Shown one piece after another: positions 35,408-44,505 of a DNA stretch of 64,000 nucleotides. The notes beneath the pieces are model-generated. The model was not told the origin of the DNA, made no database searches, and was given only the letters and a program-made list of their open reading frames with translations. The DNA is from Oceanobacillus damuensis (GTDB lineage Bacteria; Bacillota; Bacilli; Bacillales; Amphibacillaceae), in contig NZ_LQNF01000013.1 of the NCBI RefSeq assembly GCF_001618145.1, forward strand, positions 62,001 through 126,000, given 5' to 3'. How positions within the stretch are numbered: position 1 is the first letter of the stretch; the number at the start of each line of letters is the position of its first letter. A program made the translations under genes and the position numbers.

Positions 35408-36754
35408 CTACAAGACAAGCATTGCAACCAAAATTCCCACAGCGCTCATAAGAATAGAAAATGGAAAGTTAACCTTCGTAATGTAGTATGGTGAAACGCC
35501 AATTGTTTGTGAGGTAAGTGTTGCATTAATACCATAAGGTGCAGAAGCTGATGTTGCGAGCGCAGATATGATTAAGACGATTCCTATACTCATCGGGTTA
35601 ATTATACTGAATAACGGGCTTAATACTTCCAATAAGATGGCAATCGTTGCAACAGGATGCACCCCAATTAACCCCATCGCAAAATAAATCAATGTAATTA
35701 AAATAAAGTTGAATAGATAATAGTCGGAGAACTGACCAAAAATGTTCTGCAGAATCTCTGGGATCGACGTCTGGTTAAATCCCTCCGAAAATAATGCAAG
35801 TGAAAGAAATAACACCATAAAATTTTGCATACCATTATTATAATTCTTCCAGTTTTTCCAACCAAATCTGAAAAACGTGTAAGGAAGACGCATGAATATT
35901 GACCAAATAAAAGTAAACGGAAGAATGACTAAAGATACCGTTAAAATAAAATTAAGTTCAAACATATAGTTATTCACGATGATGATAGTAAAGAAAGCAA
36001 ACAAAACAAAAAATAATTTCATCAATGCTCTCATTAATTGTTTTTTATTTACATTTGTAGAATCGACAATCTCAATTTCAGAAAAACTTCTTTTACTCAA
36101 GTAGACATCGATAATGGCTAGTAAAAAGGAACATAATAATAGCCAAGGGAGGTAGGACAAGAAGCTCACATTGGTAGCATCGACCGTTATTCCAACAATA
36201 ATTTCCATCGGACTCCAGATTACTGCAAGAGAGAAAGTTCGTAATGTAACCTTAATAATAAAATCATTTCTGACCGTTTGATCTATCCCTTTTAACTTAT
36301 CCATAAGAATCTGTTGAACTAAGAAAATCGCCGAGATATTTATAAAAATTAACAAACTATATGTAGTTGAGATACTCTTTCCATACATTTCGGCCAACTG
36401 ATTGTTTTTCGCGTAAATCATATCTTTTAGATTTTGATCGTATTCACCAAGACTAAATGCACTCGCCATCCAAGGAAGCATACTTAAAAATATTAGCATG
36501 GGGAAATTATTAGTGAATTGCTGTGGAATCATATACCAAGCAACTCCCGAAGCAAAACTCATAGAAACACCAGTCACTGTAAAAATCACACTAATCAATT
36601 TAAATAAATTTGTTGCCAAAGGCCAGGAAAGAATGAAAACAACCAATGCGCTCCAACTAATAATGGAATGAATGGTGGAGGAATGTATAAATATATTCAG
36701 GATATATAATAAAAATACAATTCCATAGATAAGATAAAACTGTATATATTTCAA
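35408..36754 (-). CDS. Polytopic membrane transporter of unknown substrate
   Basis: A 448-residue protein with about 11-12 hydrophobic helices. It carries an internal GLIGVHPVATIAILLEVLSPL segment and a C-terminal ALATSASAPYGINATLTSQTIG segment, which remind me of ion-transporter superfamily proteins with helix-break motifs. I do not recognise the exact family. It is the last gene after a nucleoside hydrolase, separated by a hairpin, so a role with nucleosides, ribose or the freed base is possible. The start is TTG at 36754, with GAGG 8 bases upstream. Confidence 0.6.
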   Translation of the reverse strand: MKYIQFYLIYGIVFLLYILNIFIHSSTIHSIISWSALVVFILSWPLATNLFKLISVIFTVTGVSMSFASGVAWYMIPQQFTNNFPMLIFLSMLPWMASAFSLGEYDQNLKDMIYAKNNQLAEMYGKSISTTYSLLIFINISAIFLVQQILMDKLKGIDQTVRNDFIIKVTLRTFSLAVIWSPMEIIVGITVDATNVSFLSYLPWLLLCSFLLAIIDVYLSKRSFSEIEIVDSTNVNKKQLMRALMKLFFVLFAFFTIIIVNNYMFELNFILTVSLVILPFTFIWSIFMRLPYTFFRFGWKNWKNYNNGMQNFMVLFLSLALFSEGFNQTSIPEILQNIFGQFSDYYLFNFILITLIYFAMGLIGVHPVATIAILLEVLSPLFSIINPMSIGIVLIISALATSASAPYGINATLTSQTIGVSPYYITKVNFPFSILMSAVGILVAMLVL

Positions 36755-36800
36755 CCGCTAACCCTCTTTTCCTGTTTAGATTTCCTTTCAAAACATAGGA

Positions 36801-36828
36801 GGAGGCTAAGTAACGTATACTTAACCTC
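36801..36828 (-). terminator. Hairpin between nucleoside hydrolase and membrane transporter genes
   Basis: GGAGGTTAAGT pairs with ACTTAGCCTCC on the minus strand around ATACGTT. There is no strong T-run, so it may lower downstream expression without fully stopping it. Confidence 0.5.
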
Positions 36829-36842
36829 CTTGTAATACATCA

Positions 36843-37775
36843 TTATGCTTGTTTTAAGGTTTCGATAAAGTCATCAATAAATCTTTCTGCATCAACATTA
36901 AGGCAAATGTTAACATTTGGCTCCTTTTTCCACAGATTTCTGAAATCACAAATGGTTTGTCCATAATTAAGCGGACTTACAGTTTCCACATCTACAAAGT
37001 ATTTTTTCGTTTCGATATAGGAAGGGTCAAGAAAGTAACCGATAGTTAATGGATCGTGTAATGCACAACCATTTGTTCCATACTGTTTTTCACTAAAAGC
37101 ACGGAAAACTTTTGTACTGTTTAATACAAAATCATAATATTTAGTTCCCTTTAACTTTTCAATATGCTCAAGCTTCATATAAGTCTGCAGTGTTACATCA
37201 AGACTTACCAACGTTACTTCTATCCCCGAATGAAACACAATTGAAGCTGCTTCTGCATCAGCAAAAATATTGAACTCTGAATTCGGCAACTTATTCCCTT
37301 TCCCGGCCATCGATACTAAGCCACCCATAATGATTACTTCATTAATCCAATCAGCGATTTTCGGTTCTTTTCTCAAAGCCAATGCTAAGTTAGTAACAGG
37401 ACCGACCATTATAAGGGTAAGATCCCCTTTATATTTTTTAGCTTGCTCTATAATAAAATCGGCAGCAAATTGCTCTTCGGTTTGGTTTTCTATCTTCATA
37501 TCATCCAAAGCATTTCCAATTCCATCGGTACCATGGACTCTAAACTCATATTCAGGCTCACGAATCAACGGTCTATCAGCTCCAGGATATACTTTGATAT
37601 CCTCTCGTCCGATTAATCGAAGTACTTTTCGTGTGTTCCGTTCGGTCATATGCAAAGGAACATTTCCACTTACAGTTGTGATTCCAAGCAAGTCAATTTT
37701 TTTACTTTCTATTCCATAAATAATAGCTAGCGCATCATCCACACCTGTATCGACATCAAGTATTATTTTACTCAT
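36843..37775 (-). CDS. Ribonucleoside hydrolase (IU-nucleoside hydrolase family)
   Basis: A 310-residue hydrolase that splits nucleosides into ribose and base. The calcium-binding motif LDVDTGVDDALA is at the N-terminus. TTVSGNVPL, NEVIIMGG, SEFNIFADAEAA and the C-terminal HDPLTIGYFLDP complete the active site. I use the ATG at 37775; the ATG at 37787 lies within the ribosome site AAGGATGGG. Neighbours are a concentrative nucleoside transporter and ribokinase, so imported nucleosides are hydrolysed and the ribose phosphorylated. Confidence 0.92.
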   Translation of the reverse strand: MSKIILDVDTGVDDALAIIYGIESKKIDLLGITTVSGNVPLHMTERNTRKVLRLIGREDIKVYPGADRPLIREPEYEFRVHGTDGIGNALDDMKIENQTEEQFAADFIIEQAKKYKGDLTLIMVGPVTNLALALRKEPKIADWINEVIIMGGLVSMAGKGNKLPNSEFNIFADAEAASIVFHSGIEVTLVSLDVTLQTYMKLEHIEKLKGTKYYDFVLNSTKVFRAFSEKQYGTNGCALHDPLTIGYFLDPSYIETKKYFVDVETVSPLNYGQTICDFRNLWKKEPNVNICLNVDAERFIDDFIETLKQA

Positions 37776-37802
37776 AAAATATCCCATCCTTATAAAAGAT
37801 TT

Positions 37803-39041
37803 TTAGAAAAAGAACATACCTACAATTGCTCCATTTAACAAATTAGCTAATGTTGCGACAATTAATGATTTAAACGCCATTCCTTGAATTTCATGCTTTC
37901 TCTTCGGTGCAATTCCTAGCATGATTCCTAATATTATTCCAATCGATCCAATGTTAGCAAAGCCAGCTAAAGCAAATGTCATTACGGCTACTGATTTATC
38001 TGAAAATTGCCCCATAACTTCTGCAAAAGAAGTAAAAGCAACAAATTCATTTAAAATCATTTTTTCACCAAGTAGACTACCTGCGAGTAATGCTTCATTC
38101 CAAGGAATACCAATAATTAAAGCTAATGGTGAAAATATATAACTGAATATTAAGTTTAGGGATAAGTTGCTCATTCCAAAAATGGACCCGATTCCACCCA
38201 GCATGATATCCAATAAAGCAACAAGTCCGATAATTGAAATTAACACCATTGCTGCATTGACAGTAAGACTGACGCCGTCACGGGAACCATCAATTACAGC
38301 ATCCATAAATGTTGATTTTTCTCCTGTTGCGGAAGCGTTAAAGTTATCAATTTCCTTCCATTCTGATTCACTGAGCTCCTTGGTTTCCGGAATAACTAAC
38401 TTTGCCATCATCAGTCCGGCTGGTGCAGACATAATTGCTGCAGATAATAAATAATCAACGGGAACTCCTAATGCGACTAATCCAAAAAGTACTGCCCCAG
38501 AAACGGATGCAAGACCCCCAACCATAATTGCAAAAATCTGTGAACGTGAAATTTGGCTGATGTATGGTTTTACAGAAATAGCAGATTGCGTCATACCAAG
38601 GAACATATTCGTTACTGCGTTTGTAGATTCTACGTAGCCAGTTTTCATAAACTTGGATATAAAACCACCAACGATCCTAACAAAAAATTGCATAATTTTA
38701 AAATGATAAAGAATCGCGATTAGTGCTGTTAAAAACACCATAATGGTTAATACATTGATAATGAACACCGAACCAACCACTCCATTTGGGTTAGCCAGTT
38801 CACCAAAAACAAACTGTAATCCTTCTCTTCCAGCCGTCATGATGGCATCTACACCGTTAGAAATAAATTGAATAAAGGATATTCCAATGCTCCATTTAAA
38901 TACGATAAAACCTAATATAACCTGTAACAAGAATCCGATTGTTACCGTTTTCAAATTAATTGCTTTTTTATTCTCAGACATTAAATAGGTTATTCCAACA
39001 ATAATAGCACAACCTAGTAGGCCCCATAAAATTGATATCAT
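37803..39041 (-). CDS. nupC: NupC family concentrative nucleoside transporter
   Basis: A membrane transporter of about 412 residues, CNT family. Family blocks are FVFGELANPNG, MGMTQSAISVKPYI in the form LGMTQSAISVKPYI, SGAVLFGLVALGVP, SAPAGLMMAKL, NEFVAFTSFAEV and FALAGFANIGSIGIILG. It imports nucleosides with a cation. The ATG at 39041 is preferred, as the GTG at 39050 overlaps the AGGGGTG ribosome site. It lies between ribokinase and nucleoside hydrolase. Confidence 0.92.
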   Translation of the reverse strand: MISILWGLLGCAIIVGITYLMSENKKAINLKTVTIGFLLQVILGFIVFKWSIGISFIQFISNGVDAIMTAGREGLQFVFGELANPNGVVGSVFIINVLTIMVFLTALIAILYHFKIMQFFVRIVGGFISKFMKTGYVESTNAVTNMFLGMTQSAISVKPYISQISRSQIFAIMVGGLASVSGAVLFGLVALGVPVDYLLSAAIMSAPAGLMMAKLVIPETKELSESEWKEIDNFNASATGEKSTFMDAVIDGSRDGVSLTVNAAMVLISIIGLVALLDIMLGGIGSIFGMSNLSLNLIFSYIFSPLALIIGIPWNEALLAGSLLGEKMILNEFVAFTSFAEVMGQFSDKSVAVMTFALAGFANIGSIGIILGIMLGIAPKRKHEIQGMAFKSLIVATLANLLNGAIVGMFFF

Positions 39042-39058
39042 TACATTCACCCCTTCTA

Positions 39059-39952
39059 TTATTTTTGAACTTTCACTAGAAATTCATTTACTTCATCTCT
39101 TTTAGGCATACCAGCTTGTGCACCGACTTTACCTACAGACAAAGCTGCTGCTGCGTTTGCAAAATTAATTGCTTCACTTAATGATTTACCTCTCGCAATT
39201 TCTACGGCAAAGGCTCCATTAAAGGTATCTCCTGCACCAGTGGTGTCTTTTACAGAAACTGCATACGCATGAACGGATTTCACTTCACAAGTGGGAGTTA
39301 TAAATTCAGCACCATGTTTGCCCTTCGTGGTAATCAATTTATTCGTAATCGATTCGTATAAGGGCATGGAACGCATAGAAAACGCTTCACCTTCATTTGG
39401 TGTAAAAAAAGTTGCTTTCGTTAAGATGTTTTCTGGAATATATTTGTAAGGTGCTGGGTTAACGATCACAGGAATATGATGTTCATAACCTAGATTGACA
39501 ATATAACTTATCGTTTCCATAGGAATTTCAAATTGTAGAAGAATGATGTCACTCTTTATAATTACTTCTTTAGAAGCTTCTACAATTTCAGGTGTTAATT
39601 TGGAATTAGCACCTGACGAGACGATAATCCGATTGTCATTTTCGGATATAATAATGGTTGCAATTCCAGTTGATGTCTCAGAAAAAATTTGAATACCTTC
39701 ACGTTTTATATTTTCTAAGTCAAAGTGCTTGAGAAGCATTTTCCCAAATGGATCATCCCCAATAGCTCCAACAAGCGACACTTCAGCACCTAATCTTGCA
39801 GCTGCAACTGCTTGATTTGCTCCTTTTCCTCCTGGATTTGTTCGAAATGTCCCGCCTAACACTGTTTCTCCTTGGCCAGGCATTTTATCTACCGCCGTCA
39901 CCATATCCATGTTTATACTTCCAACAACACAAACCTTTGGGTGGTCATTCAT
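39059..39952 (-). CDS. rbsK: Ribokinase
   Basis: A 297-residue PfkB family kinase. GSINMDMVTAVDKMPGQGETVLGG and NPGGKGANQAVAAARLGA are the N-terminal signature, and DTTGAGDTFNGAFAVEIARG holds the catalytic aspartate. It phosphorylates ribose released by the nucleoside hydrolase. It begins four bases after the LacI-type regulator. Confidence 0.93.
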   Translation of the reverse strand: MNDHPKVCVVGSINMDMVTAVDKMPGQGETVLGGTFRTNPGGKGANQAVAAARLGAEVSLVGAIGDDPFGKMLLKHFDLENIKREGIQIFSETSTGIATIIISENDNRIIVSSGANSKLTPEIVEASKEVIIKSDIILLQFEIPMETISYIVNLGYEHHIPVIVNPAPYKYIPENILTKATFFTPNEGEAFSMRSMPLYESITNKLITTKGKHGAEFITPTCEVKSVHAYAVSVKDTTGAGDTFNGAFAVEIARGKSLSEAINFANAAAALSVGKVGAQAGMPKRDEVNEFLVKVQK

Positions 39953-39956
39953 TTGT

Positions 39957-40943
39957 TCAGCTCCTTTCTTTTGTAGATTCTCTTTGGATTAATGTAACCT
40001 TATATTCTTCTGATGGAATCCTTCTATCTGGTTCTTCAATTTGTTGAAGTAGTATTTCGGTAGCTCTTTTTCCAATGATATAGATAGGTTGTTCCATCGT
40101 TGTTAAAGTAGGGGAAGTAGTTCTACCTATTGTGATACCATCAAAGCCAATAATTGATAAGTCGTTAGGAACGTTTATTCCAAGATATTCGGCTGCTTTG
40201 AGCACACCAATAGCCATCAAATCATTTGCAGCAAAAATACCATCTACTGTTGAGTGACTTGTTAATAGTTCTTTTGCTACCTCAAAAGCATCTTCATAGG
40301 TGTAATTTCCAAATCTAATATAATCGTCTGAAAACCGATATTCTTTCTGCACGACGTCTAAATAACCCTTCATCCGCTCGCTTGAACTAATAATATCTTG
40401 TGGACCAGCTATATGTGCGATATGTTTACACCCGGTTTCTTTTAAATAACGAACGGCGATTTTTGCTCCTTCACGATTGTTCACAGTAACAGCTGGAAAT
40501 TCTGCATCAAGTTTACGATCAAGGGCAACAATTGGAACTTTTATTTCCCTTAGTTGTTTTACAGACATGGTACTGGAAACGATAATTACACCATCAATTG
40601 ACTTTTGTAAAAGTGCATTTAAATAATTGACTTCTTTAGCGGGATCATTGTCTGTGTTACAAAGGATAAAGGTGTAATGATGCATATTGGAAATATCTTC
40701 TACCGCACGAGCAAGTTCAGGGAAAAATGGGTTCCTTATATCCGGAACAAACAGAGCAATCATTTTCGACTTTCCTTTAAATAGACTTCGAGCCACATCG
40801 TTCGGTCGATAATTTAATTCTTTAATCGCCGCTAGTACCTTTTCTTTCGTACGCTCATTTACATAACCGTTATTATTCATGACGCGTGAAACTGTTGCTA
40901 CAGAAACATTAGCCAGTTTAGAAACGTCTCTCATTGTAACCAT
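39957..40943 (-). CDS. LacI family regulator of the nucleoside/ribose operon
   Basis: A 328-residue LacI/GalR repressor. The helix-turn-helix is MRDVSKLANVSVATVSRVMN, followed by the hinge YRPNDVARSL and a periplasmic-binding-like sensor domain (ALFVPDIRNPFFPEL, DGIFAANDLMAIG, IIGFDG). It resembles RbsR. The ATG at 40943 has GGGGAG 7 bases upstream. Two palindromes ATGTAAC-N2-GTTACAT lie upstream (40999-41056), so it is probably autoregulated with its operon; ribose or a nucleoside product is the likely inducer. Confidence 0.9.
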   Translation of the reverse strand: MVTMRDVSKLANVSVATVSRVMNNNGYVNERTKEKVLAAIKELNYRPNDVARSLFKGKSKMIALFVPDIRNPFFPELARAVEDISNMHHYTFILCNTDNDPAKEVNYLNALLQKSIDGVIIVSSTMSVKQLREIKVPIVALDRKLDAEFPAVTVNNREGAKIAVRYLKETGCKHIAHIAGPQDIISSSERMKGYLDVVQKEYRFSDDYIRFGNYTYEDAFEVAKELLTSHSTVDGIFAANDLMAIGVLKAAEYLGINVPNDLSIIGFDGITIGRTTSPTLTTMEQPIYIIGKRATEILLQQIEEPDRRIPSEEYKVTLIQRESTKERS

Positions 40944-40998
40944 CCTTTTACTCCCCAATCAATTTATTCCACCCCTCAATTGTCAAATAACAACCAAT

Positions 40999-41056
40999 AT
41001 GTAACGGGTTACATATTATATTAAAAAAAGTTAGGTGATTATGTAACCCGTTACAT
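40999..41056. promoter_or_regulatory. Paired LacI-type operators
   Basis: ATGTAACGGGTTACAT (40999-41014) and ATGTAACCCGTTACAT (41041-41056). Each has perfect 7-bp arms around two bases. Centres are 42 bp apart, about four helical turns, which suits looping or cooperative binding by the adjacent LacI protein. TATAAT lies between them on the minus strand. Confidence 0.85.
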
Positions 41057-41061
41057 ATATA

Positions 41062-41075
41062 TTAAAGCGGTTTCA
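41062..41075 (-). promoter_or_regulatory. cre-like site upstream of the nucleoside operon
   Basis: TGAAACCGCTTTAA on the minus strand matches the core of the CcpA cre consensus (TGAAA-CG-TT). It lies upstream of the LacI operators. Confidence 0.55.
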
Positions 41076-41250
41076 TTCTGATGTCAAGAAGAATTTAAAA
41101 GTTGTACGGACAGTAAACTTAACACCAGATTCCCTTCTATTTGATTTTAGAAATTAAAGACCTCTACAAACTTTTGAAAAACTCGGTGCAATACATGCTG
41201 GTATTATGGCGGCTCCTTTTTTAACGATGAAGGATCTTCCTCCAGAAGAA

Positions 41251-41405
41251 TATTATTTCTACAGCTTTACATACGTTCTGTCGTCTTCATTACCTTGATG
41301 AACATCATTTTTACAGTTTTTCCTGCTCACTTTGACCTTCATCACTTGATGAAGAGTCATTTCTGCAGCTTTTTCATCACATTTTGATCTTAATTCTGCA
41401 ATCTA
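41251..41405. repeat. Degenerate ~53-bp tandem repeat, three copies
   Basis: Units begin near 41251, 41303 and 41356. Each has ATTT(C/T)T(A/G)CAG followed by CTTCAT...CTTGATGAA or a relic of it. Nothing else definite lies in 41076-41670. A short open stretch at about 41161-41270 (LGAIHAGIMAAPFLTMKDL) looks like coding remnant but has no start. Confidence 0.45.
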
Positions 41406-41673
41406 CTTTTATTATGATATGTAATTAAACAGTCTAGATTGTAAAGAAAGGCCAAAGCAAATCATCATACTCATTGAAATAAAATAGGCCTTTTACCCGC
41501 AAATACATCCTTTACATTTCCTCATTACTAACGGATAAAGTGCCTGCCCTCTGTATATTATTAGAATATTTATAACTTTATTACTACAAAACCCACACAA
41601 ATAAGACTATTGTAATATTTACTGGACGATCTACACCTGCTATGTTTATTTATGAATAAAATATTCTGAATAG

Positions 41674-41694
41674 TTGGTAAGTTTATCTTACTAA
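41674..41694. promoter_or_regulatory. ROK-type operator upstream of the PIG-L gene
   Basis: TTGGTAAG-N5-CTTACTAA, a palindrome with one mismatch. It is the same element as 49127-49147 and close to 48977-48997. It probably places this gene under the ROK repressor encoded at 47746. Confidence 0.7.
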
Positions 41695-41720
41695 CTAACT
41701 TAGTCAACAAGGAGGGTAGA

Positions 41721-41759
41721 TTGTTTATATTTGCTAACTATAAGACGGAAGGGGTTTAA
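41721..41759 (+). CDS. Possible 12-codon upstream ORF
   Basis: AAGGAGGG followed five bases later by a TTG, then 11 codons to a TAA at 41757-41759, three bases before the PIG-L ATG. The strong ribosome site has no other obvious user. It could be a leader peptide for translational coupling, or chance. Confidence 0.3.
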   Translation: MFIFANYKTEGV

Positions 41760-41762
41760 CTT

Positions 41763-44270
41763 ATGTTAAAGAAAAAAGCGCTTTATTTGCTGTTGTCACT
41801 CATTCTTATCGTTTCGGTTCTCCCTTTTAATGGACTAGTTAAAGGAGAAGAAAAACCAGATGTTGAACTTTGGAATGTAATTAAGCCACTTGATACGACT
41901 GTCACTTTCTTAAATACTGGGGCGCATCCGGATGATGAGCGCAGTGATTTCCTGGCTTATTTATCTCGCGGACTCGGTGTGAAGACAGCGAGTTTAATTG
42001 CAAACCGTGGAGAAGGCGGACAAAATGAGATCGGGACAGAATTAGGTAATGGTCTTGGGATTATTCGCTCCAATGAAATGATTGAAGCTGCTGAAATCAC
42101 AGGAGTAAAAGCCTATCACTTAAGTGATACTGTTTCGGACGCTATTTATGACTTCGGTTTCTCAAAATCGCCGGACGAAACCTTAGAAAATTGGGGAGAA
42201 GACGTAACCTATGAGCGTTTTATCCGCCTTCTTAGAACCTACCAACCGGATATTGTCATGCCGTCATTTCGCGATGTCGACAGTCAGCATGGCCACCATA
42301 GAGCAATAACGATTTTATCAGAACAAGCATTTGAAGATGCAGCAGACCCTACTGTCTTTCCGGAGCAGCTAGAAGAGGGATTATCTGTTTGGCAAATCAA
42401 GAAATTATACCTTCCAGCTGAGTCCGCAGAAACAGCAACCACGTCGATAGAAATTGGAGATTATGATCCAATCTATGGGATGACCTATCCACAGCTTGGA
42501 GAGGAATCCAGATATATGCATAAAAGTCAGGGTATGGGAAATGACATTCCTGCTGAACCTAGACAAACCCACCTAGAATTAATAAAACAGGCCAATGTGA
42601 ATGAACAGAATAATGATCTATTTGCTGGAATACCATATGATTTTAATGAATGGGCTGAAATCATACCTGCAAAAAATGTCCAAGTACAATTAGGAAAATT
42701 ACAGCAACAATTAGATGAAATCATCGACTTATATCCAAGCAGGGAAGCTATTTTACCTAAGTCTCAAGAGACATTAAAAGATGTTGAGAAATTAGAAAGA
42801 ATGATCAACAACGTCGACATGAATGAGGATTTAAAAAATGACTTGCTTCATAAACTTCAATTAAAAGAAGAACAATTACAGGAAGTAAGTTTTGTGACAT
42901 CCAGTCTCAAGATAGAACCAGTAATTGATTCCAACGTCTTAACACAAGGACAGCAAAGTCAAGTGACAATGGAGATTACGAATGAAGGAGACGAAAAGAT
43001 TAAGCATATCGAAGCATCGCTTGCGCTACCAAAAAATTGGAATCAGGTAGGTTCACAGGCTATCGGTCAATTGGAACCTAATCAGTCAACAACAGTAACT
43101 TTTGATATAACTGTACCAAGTGATGCAGATTACTTTGATCCGTATGGCGAACCGGTACTACAAGGTAAGATTGAATTTGAAGAGAAAGGTACGACAGTGA
43201 CTAAATTCATTGATTTTGATAATACCGTTGCTGTATTACCAGAATTAAGTGTCACTCCGGAACCTAAAAACGTAACCATCAATACTGCTGATGTACAGAC
43301 AGATATTCCAGTTACGGTTAACATTAAGAACTATTTTAAAGGTGAGAATGATGGAGTTGTTTCATTAAACCTGCCTGATGGATGGACAAGCACTCCGGAA
43401 CAAACGGAGGTATCCTTCGCAGAGCAGTTTGAGGAAAAGGAAGTGACATTTGAGGTCAACCCTCCTTCCGAATTAGAAGAAGGTGATTTCTCATTTGATG
43501 CCGTTGTCCAATCAAATGGTAAGCTATATGATACAACCGTACAGGAGATCAGTTATGACCATATTAAAGATTCGTATTACCAATATTCATCAACAGTCAA
43601 TACAATAGCATTTGAATTATTAACAGAGGATAATCTTAAAATAGGATATATCGAAAGTGGCTTTGATGAAGTTGCTGATTATTTACTAAATGCTGGTATG
43701 GATGTGGATAAGCTTACAGCTGAAGACCTCTCATCCGGGGATCTATCACAGTACGACACAATTGTTACAGGAATCAGAGCATATTTATCACGTCAGGATC
43801 TTGTAGAAAACAATGAAAGACTGCTTGAATACGTGGAAAACGGTGGACATTACGTCGTGCAGTATCATAAGCCTGGTGATAATTGGGATACAGATTTAAC
43901 TGCGCCATACTCGTTAGAAATTGGCAGGCCATCCATCCAATGGCGTGTCACAGATGAAACCGCGGATGTAAACGTGTTACAACCTGAACATAGACTGTTT
44001 AACTATCCGAATGTAATTACAGACAGTGACTGGGATAATTGGGTCCAGGAAAGAGGACTCTACTTCCCAATGAATTGGGATGATCGGTATGAAACGTTCG
44101 TAAGCATGGCAGATCCGAATGAAGATCCATTTACAAGCGGTATATTACTTGCTGAATATGGTGAGGGAACTTACATGTATACAAATCTCGTATTTTATCG
44201 CCAAATTGATAATCAGGTTCCAGGTGCTTATCGTATATTTACTAACTTAATTAGTTATAGTAAAGACTAG
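41763..44270 (+). CDS. Secreted PIG-L family deacetylase with NEW3 domain
   Basis: An 835-residue exported protein (Sec signal with LLLSLILIVSVLPFNG). Residues about 45-280 are a PIG-L/LmbE zinc deacetylase with AHPDDE (54-59) and HGHHRA near 178. Residues about 375-600 contain NPCBM-associated NEW3-type beta domains (QVTMEITNEGDEKIKHIEA, LALPKNW). The C-terminus has a glutamine-amidotransferase-like fold (YDTIVTGIRAYLS, LLEYVENGGHYVVQYH). It probably removes acetyl groups from amino sugars on an external glycan. GGAAGGGG precedes the ATG, and the ROK-type operator lies 70 bases upstream. Confidence 0.87.
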   Translation: MLKKKALYLLLSLILIVSVLPFNGLVKGEEKPDVELWNVIKPLDTTVTFLNTGAHPDDERSDFLAYLSRGLGVKTASLIANRGEGGQNEIGTELGNGLGIIRSNEMIEAAEITGVKAYHLSDTVSDAIYDFGFSKSPDETLENWGEDVTYERFIRLLRTYQPDIVMPSFRDVDSQHGHHRAITILSEQAFEDAADPTVFPEQLEEGLSVWQIKKLYLPAESAETATTSIEIGDYDPIYGMTYPQLGEESRYMHKSQGMGNDIPAEPRQTHLELIKQANVNEQNNDLFAGIPYDFNEWAEIIPAKNVQVQLGKLQQQLDEIIDLYPSREAILPKSQETLKDVEKLERMINNVDMNEDLKNDLLHKLQLKEEQLQEVSFVTSSLKIEPVIDSNVLTQGQQSQVTMEITNEGDEKIKHIEASLALPKNWNQVGSQAIGQLEPNQSTTVTFDITVPSDADYFDPYGEPVLQGKIEFEEKGTTVTKFIDFDNTVAVLPELSVTPEPKNVTINTADVQTDIPVTVNIKNYFKGENDGVVSLNLPDGWTSTPEQTEVSFAEQFEEKEVTFEVNPPSELEEGDFSFDAVVQSNGKLYDTTVQEISYDHIKDSYYQYSSTVNTIAFELLTEDNLKIGYIESGFDEVADYLLNAGMDVDKLTAEDLSSGDLSQYDTIVTGIRAYLSRQDLVENNERLLEYVENGGHYVVQYHKPGDNWDTDLTAPYSLEIGRPSIQWRVTDETADVNVLQPEHRLFNYPNVITDSDWDNWVQERGLYFPMNWDDRYETFVSMADPNEDPFTSGILLAEYGEGTYMYTNLVFYRQIDNQVPGAYRIFTNLISYSKD

Positions 44271-44307
44271 AACAAAAGCGCGGGGCGCCTTGATCACCCC
44301 CGACAAG

Positions 44308-44360
44308 CTTAAGTAGAAACTACCTGTGGCGTTCTTTGCCACAGGTAGTTTCTACTTAAG
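44308..44360. terminator. 23-bp perfect hairpin after the PIG-L gene
   Basis: Arms 44308-44330 and 44338-44360 are perfectly complementary over 23 bases around GTTCTTT. Flanks GGCGCCTTGATCACCCCC and GGGGGTAGGCGCTGGAGC partly pair as well, extending the structure. There is no T-run, so it looks like a repetitive palindromic element that may also act as a terminator or RNA stabiliser. Confidence 0.7.
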
Positions 44361-44449
44361 ACCTCGAGGGGGTAGGCGCTGGAGCTGGACGTGGCTGTTT
44401 ATGTGAAAGAGTTAATTGCTGCCAAAATTAATTCTCATATTTTCAAAAA

Positions 44450-44490
44450 AAATAGCCCAATAAGGTAGCTACTACCTTGTTGGGCTATTA
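44450..44490 (-). terminator. Terminator of the ROK-controlled ABC operon
   Basis: TAGCCCAACAAGGTAG and CTACCTTATTGGGCTA pair over 16 positions (minus strand), followed by eight T residues, starting 16 bases past the permease stop codon. Confidence 0.9.
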
Positions 44491-44505
44491 ATTTTATTAA
44501 GTATA

